This document shows positions 61,541 to 64,000 of a stretch of DNA of 64,000 nucleotides, one piece after another. Source of the DNA: Streptomyces sp. NBC_01262 (lineage in GTDB: Bacteria > Actinomycetota > Actinomycetes > Streptomycetales > Streptomycetaceae); NCBI RefSeq assembly GCF_036226365.1, contig NZ_CP108462.1:9222501-9286500 (forward strand). Reading direction: 5' to 3'. The notes under the pieces are model-generated. The model saw only the letters and a list, made by a program, of their open reading frames with translations. It was not told the DNA's origin and made no database searches. Position 1 is the stretch's first letter, and each line of letters starts with the position of its first letter. A program made the translations under genes and the position numbers.

Positions 61541-62080
61541 ATGCGACACGGCACCATCCCCGGCAGCGCCGGAACCGTCCGCCCGGTACGGCTGCTCGGC
61601 GACCCCGGCCTTCATGAGCCCTGCCGCGAAGTGACCGACTTCGACTCCGGGCTCGCCGCCCTGATCGAGGACCTGTTCGCCACGATGTACGCCGCCGACG
61701 GCGTCGGCCTGGCCGCGAGCCAGCTCGGCGTGCCCCTGCGGGTGTTCGTCTACGACTGCCCCGACGACGAAGATGTGCGCCACCTCGGCCATGTCGTCAA
61801 CCCCCGGCTCGTGCGCACCGACGGGGTCACGGTGACCGGCCCGGAGGGCTGCCTGTCCCTCCCCGGGATCGAGGCGGGCACGACCCGGTACGACGAGGCC
61901 GTCGTGGAGGGCTTCGACCTGCGCGGCGAGCCATTGCGCATCGAGGGCACCGGATTCTTCGCCCGCTGCCTGCAGCACGAGTGCGACCACCTCGAAGGGC
62001 TGCTCTTCACGGACCGCGTGACGGGCTGGCGCCGCCGCCGCGCCCTGCGTGCGGCCCGCAGGGCGCCCTGGGCTTCGTAA
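61541..62080 (+). CDS. def: Peptide deformylase
   Basis: A 179-residue metalloenzyme removing the formyl group from nascent proteins. All three motifs are intact: GVGLAASQLG, EGCLSLP and QHECDHLEG. ATG at 61541. The C-terminus is Arg/Ala-rich (GWRRRRALRAARRAPWAS), and its stop codon lies within the nested palindrome downstream. Confidence 0.96.
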   Translation: MRHGTIPGSAGTVRPVRLLGDPGLHEPCREVTDFDSGLAALIEDLFATMYAADGVGLAASQLGVPLRVFVYDCPDDEDVRHLGHVVNPRLVRTDGVTVTGPEGCLSLPGIEAGTTRYDEAVVEGFDLRGEPLRIEGTGFFARCLQHECDHLEGLLFTDRVTGWRRRRALRAARRAPWAS

Positions 62081-62136
62081 GGCAGTTTCCTTACGAAGCT
62101 CCGTAACGAACCTCGTAAGGAAACTGCCTTACGAAG
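62073..62136. terminator. Nested palindrome between convergent def and tetR
   Basis: Two perfect 24-base arms (62073-62096 and 62113-62136) pair across a 16-nt loop. Each arm is itself a hairpin built on CTTCGTAAGG...CCTTACGA. The left arm contains the def stop codon. Serves both directions, but its length and symmetry exceed those of an ordinary terminator. Confidence 0.85.
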
Positions 62137-62143
62137 CGAACCC

Positions 62144-62794
62144 TCACAGCCCCGGCCCGCCCGGCCGGTCGGCCGCCGCCGCGAGCCGCCCCCACAGCAG
62201 GTCCGCCAGATGCCGCACCAGTTCGTCCCGCGACGTGGGCCGCTCCGCCAGCCACCAGTCGCCGGCCGCGTGCATCATGCCGACGATCCCGTGCCCCCAC
62301 ACCCGCGCCAGCACCTCGCTGTCCGGGCCCAGGTCCAGCCGCTCGATGATGACCTGCGCCAGTTCCTCGCCCATCCGCCGCAGCAGCGGCGCCGAGTGCC
62401 CGCCGAAGTCGAAGCCCTTCTCCCCGTCGCCGGCCACCTCCGCCGGGTGCATCAGAAAGCGGTACACCTGCGGCGCGGCCTCGATCGCGGAGAGATACGC
62501 GTGCAGCGTCGCCTCGACCCGGTCCCGCCGGTCGTTGGGCTTGTCCACCGCCGCCCGCAGCGTCGACAGCAGGGCGTTGGTGTGCCGTTCGGCCAGCGCC
62601 CGGTACAGTCCGCTCTTGTCGCCGAAGTGCCGGTAGAGGATCGGCTTGGTGATGCCGGCCTCCGCCGCGATGGCGTTCATCGACGCCTCCGGCCCGTCTC
62701 TCAGCACGACCCGGTCGGCGGCCTCCAGAAGCTCCCTGCGCCGTCGTTGTGCGGCTGTCTTCTGCTCCCGCCGCTGGCTGGTGGTGTTGTCCAC
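62144..62794 (-). CDS. TetR family regulator, probably of the acyl-CoA dehydrogenase
   Basis: A 216-residue repressor: HTH region LEAADRVVLRDGPEASMNAI, then AAEAGITKPILYRHFGDKSG. The C-terminal domain (VYRFLMHPAEVAGDGEKGFD) resembles regulators of fatty-acid genes. GTG at 62794 with GGGGAGG is preferred; the frame to 62836 starts in poorer context. Divergent from the dehydrogenase. Confidence 0.9.
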   Translation of the reverse strand: MDNTTSQRREQKTAAQRRRRELLEAADRVVLRDGPEASMNAIAAEAGITKPILYRHFGDKSGLYRALAERHTNALLSTLRAAVDKPNDRRDRVEATLHAYLSAIEAAPQVYRFLMHPAEVAGDGEKGFDFGGHSAPLLRRMGEELAQVIIERLDLGPDSEVLARVWGHGIVGMMHAAGDWWLAERPTSRDELVRHLADLLWGRLAAAADRPGGPGL

Positions 62795-62887
62795 CTGAGC
62801 CTCCCCGCCCGTTCGAATTTCGTCATGCCTGCGCAACGTAACACTCCGACGACACCCCGCACGTGCGGCGTCCCGAGTTGACAGTCA

Positions 62888-62917
62888 TACCAGTCGGTAA
62901 CAGACTTGCTGTTACCG
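62888..62917. promoter_or_regulatory. Probable TetR operators in the tetR/acyl-CoA dehydrogenase promoter
   Basis: TACC-AGTC-GGTA (62888-62899) overlaps a second dyad CGGTAACAG-ACTTG-CTGTTACCG (62895-62917, perfect 9-bp arms). Both lie 28-57 bp upstream of the dehydrogenase start. Confidence 0.72.
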
Positions 62918-62944
62918 CAAGTAACAAGTACGTGGAGGGGACTC

Positions 62945-64000
62945 ATGGGCGACTTCTCGCTCGAGCTCAACGACGACCAGACCGCTGTACGCGACTGGAT
63001 CCACGGCTTCGCCGCCGACGTGATCCGCCCGGCCGCCGCCGAATGGGACGAGCGCGAGGAAACCCCCTGGCCGGTCATCCAGGAGGCCGCCAAGATCGGC
63101 CTGTACTCACTGGACTTCTACGCCCAGCAGTACTTCGACCCCACCGGCCTCGGCATAGCCATCACCATGGAAGAGCTCTTCTGGGGCGACGCGGGCATCG
63201 GCCTGTCCATCGTCGGCACCGCGCTGGCCGCCGTCGGCGTCCTCGCCAACGGCACCGAGGAGCAGATCGGCACCTGGATCCCCCAGATGTACGGCGACGT
63301 CAACGACGTCAAGCTCGCCTCCTTCTGCTCCTCCGAGCCGGACGCGGGATCCGACGTCTCCGCGATGCGCACCCGTGCCGTCTACGACCAGGCCAAGGAC
63401 GAGTGGGTCCTCAACGGCACCAAGACCTGGGCCACGAACGGCGGCATCGCCAACGTCCACGTCGTCGTCGCCGTGGTCGACCCCGAACTCGGCGCCCGGG
63501 GCCACGCCTCCTTCGTCGTCCCGCCGAACACCCCCGGCCTCTCCCAGGGCCAGAAGTTCAAGAAGCACGGCATCCGCGCCTCCCACACCGCCGAGGTCGT
63601 CCTCGAGGACGTCCGCATCCCCGGCTCCTGCCTCCTCGGCGGCAAGGACAAGCTCGACGAACGCCTCGCCCGGGCCCGCGAGCGCGCCAAGACCGGCGGC
63701 GAGCGCGTCAAGAACGCCGCCATGGCCACCTTCGAGGCCTCCCGCCCGGCAGTCGGCGCCCAGGCCGTCGGCATCGCCCGCGCCGCGTACGAGGTCGCCC
63801 TCGACTACGCCAAGACCCGCGTCCAGTTCGGCCGCCCCATCATCGACAACCAGGGCATCGCCTTCCAGCTCGCCGACATGCGCACCCAGATCGACGCCGC
63901 CCGCCTCCTGGTCTGGCGCGCCTCCTGGATGGCCATCACCGGCAAGCCCTTCACCTCCGCCGAGGGCTCCATGTCCAAGCTCTACGCCGGCGAAACGGCG
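62945..64000 (+). CDS. Acyl-CoA dehydrogenase (incomplete, C-terminus outside window)
   Basis: The first 352 residues of an FAD-dependent acyl-CoA dehydrogenase for beta-oxidation. FCSSEPDAGSDVSAMRT and GTKTWATNGG are the FAD/substrate motifs; RVQFGRPIIDNQGIAFQLAD marks the C-terminal helical domain. ATG at 62945 behind GGAGGGG. A Lys/Arg-rich insertion (DKLDERLARARERAKTGGER) before the last domain is longer than usual. Confidence 0.94.
   Translation, partial: MGDFSLELNDDQTAVRDWIHGFAADVIRPAAAEWDEREETPWPVIQEAAKIGLYSLDFYAQQYFDPTGLGIAITMEELFWGDAGIGLSIVGTALAAVGVLANGTEEQIGTWIPQMYGDVNDVKLASFCSSEPDAGSDVSAMRTRAVYDQAKDEWVLNGTKTWATNGGIANVHVVVAVVDPELGARGHASFVVPPNTPGLSQGQKFKKHGIRASHTAEVVLEDVRIPGSCLLGGKDKLDERLARARERAKTGGERVKNAAMATFEASRPAVGAQAVGIARAAYEVALDYAKTRVQFGRPIIDNQGIAFQLADMRTQIDAARLLVWRASWMAITGKPFTSAEGSMSKLYAGETA

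Overview
This is a high-GC actinobacterial chromosome segment, almost certainly Streptomyces. The GC content is very high, many genes start with GTG or TTG, and coding strands switch often. Several families present are Streptomyces hallmarks: a DUF397/XRE/HATPase triad with bldA-type TTA codons, MurT/GatD, an extra ClpP, a BadF-type kinase, and a cell-wall hydrolase behind a ydaO (c-di-AMP) riboswitch. From memory, the order bio - ure - clpP - pfkA - gatD/murT - def resembles the S. coelicolor SCO1200s; this was not checked. I saw no rRNA, tRNA, CRISPR array, prophage or IS element.

Layout. 1-3000: end of a MacB/FtsX-type ABC exporter, a DUF4865 protein and its likely TetR regulator with operator. 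3000-6055: secreted lipase divergent from a large LuxR-type regulator, with five 10-bp repeats between them. 6060-10550: biotin genes bioD-bioA-bioB divergent from bioF. 10575-15790: DUF397/XRE/HATPase triad, small membrane protein, GNAT protein, riboswitch-controlled NlpC/P60 hydrolase, ClpP operon, and a solo Phd/YefM antitoxin divergent from clpP. 15959-21028: urease operon ureABCFGD behind a GlnR-like box, ending with a PemK/MazF-like gene. 21163-22773: secreted S33 peptidase.

22926-42933 is a glycan-utilisation locus. It holds a secreted GH20-RICIN-NEW3-propeller protein, a NagZ-like GH3, a GH-A (GH5-like) glycosidase with an apparent AUC start, a BadF sugar kinase, a second GH3, an oligosaccharide ABC importer without its own ATPase, a cytoplasmic GH38 alpha-mannosidase, an RpiR regulator and a UPF0309 SIS protein. 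Related sequence boxes lie before the kinase/GH-A pair, the importer, the mannosidase and the regulator/SIS pair, so I infer one regulon. The enzyme set (beta-GlcNAc, alpha-Man, clan GH-A) suggests N-glycan-type glycans taken up and trimmed inside the cell.

42930-53800 is mostly housekeeping and accessory: cupin, bacterial-type PARG, epimerase, an OFA-family MFS carrier with a 42-residue partner, acyltransferase, CtaG-like protein, VOC protein, phosphofructokinase, and GatD/MurT for lipid II amidation. 53948-61382 is a seven-gene operon: glutamine-synthetase-like protein, class II amidotransferase, GXGXG protein, FMN glutamate-synthase domain protein, monomeric sarcosine-oxidase-like FAD enzyme, XRE-cupin regulator, ammonium transporter. 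This parallels the N-methylglutamate route of methylamine use, but with a single-subunit FAD oxidase in place of the four-subunit dehydrogenase. A 27-bp element lies in front of both its first and last gene. The window closes with peptide deformylase, a nested palindrome, a TetR regulator and an incomplete acyl-CoA dehydrogenase.
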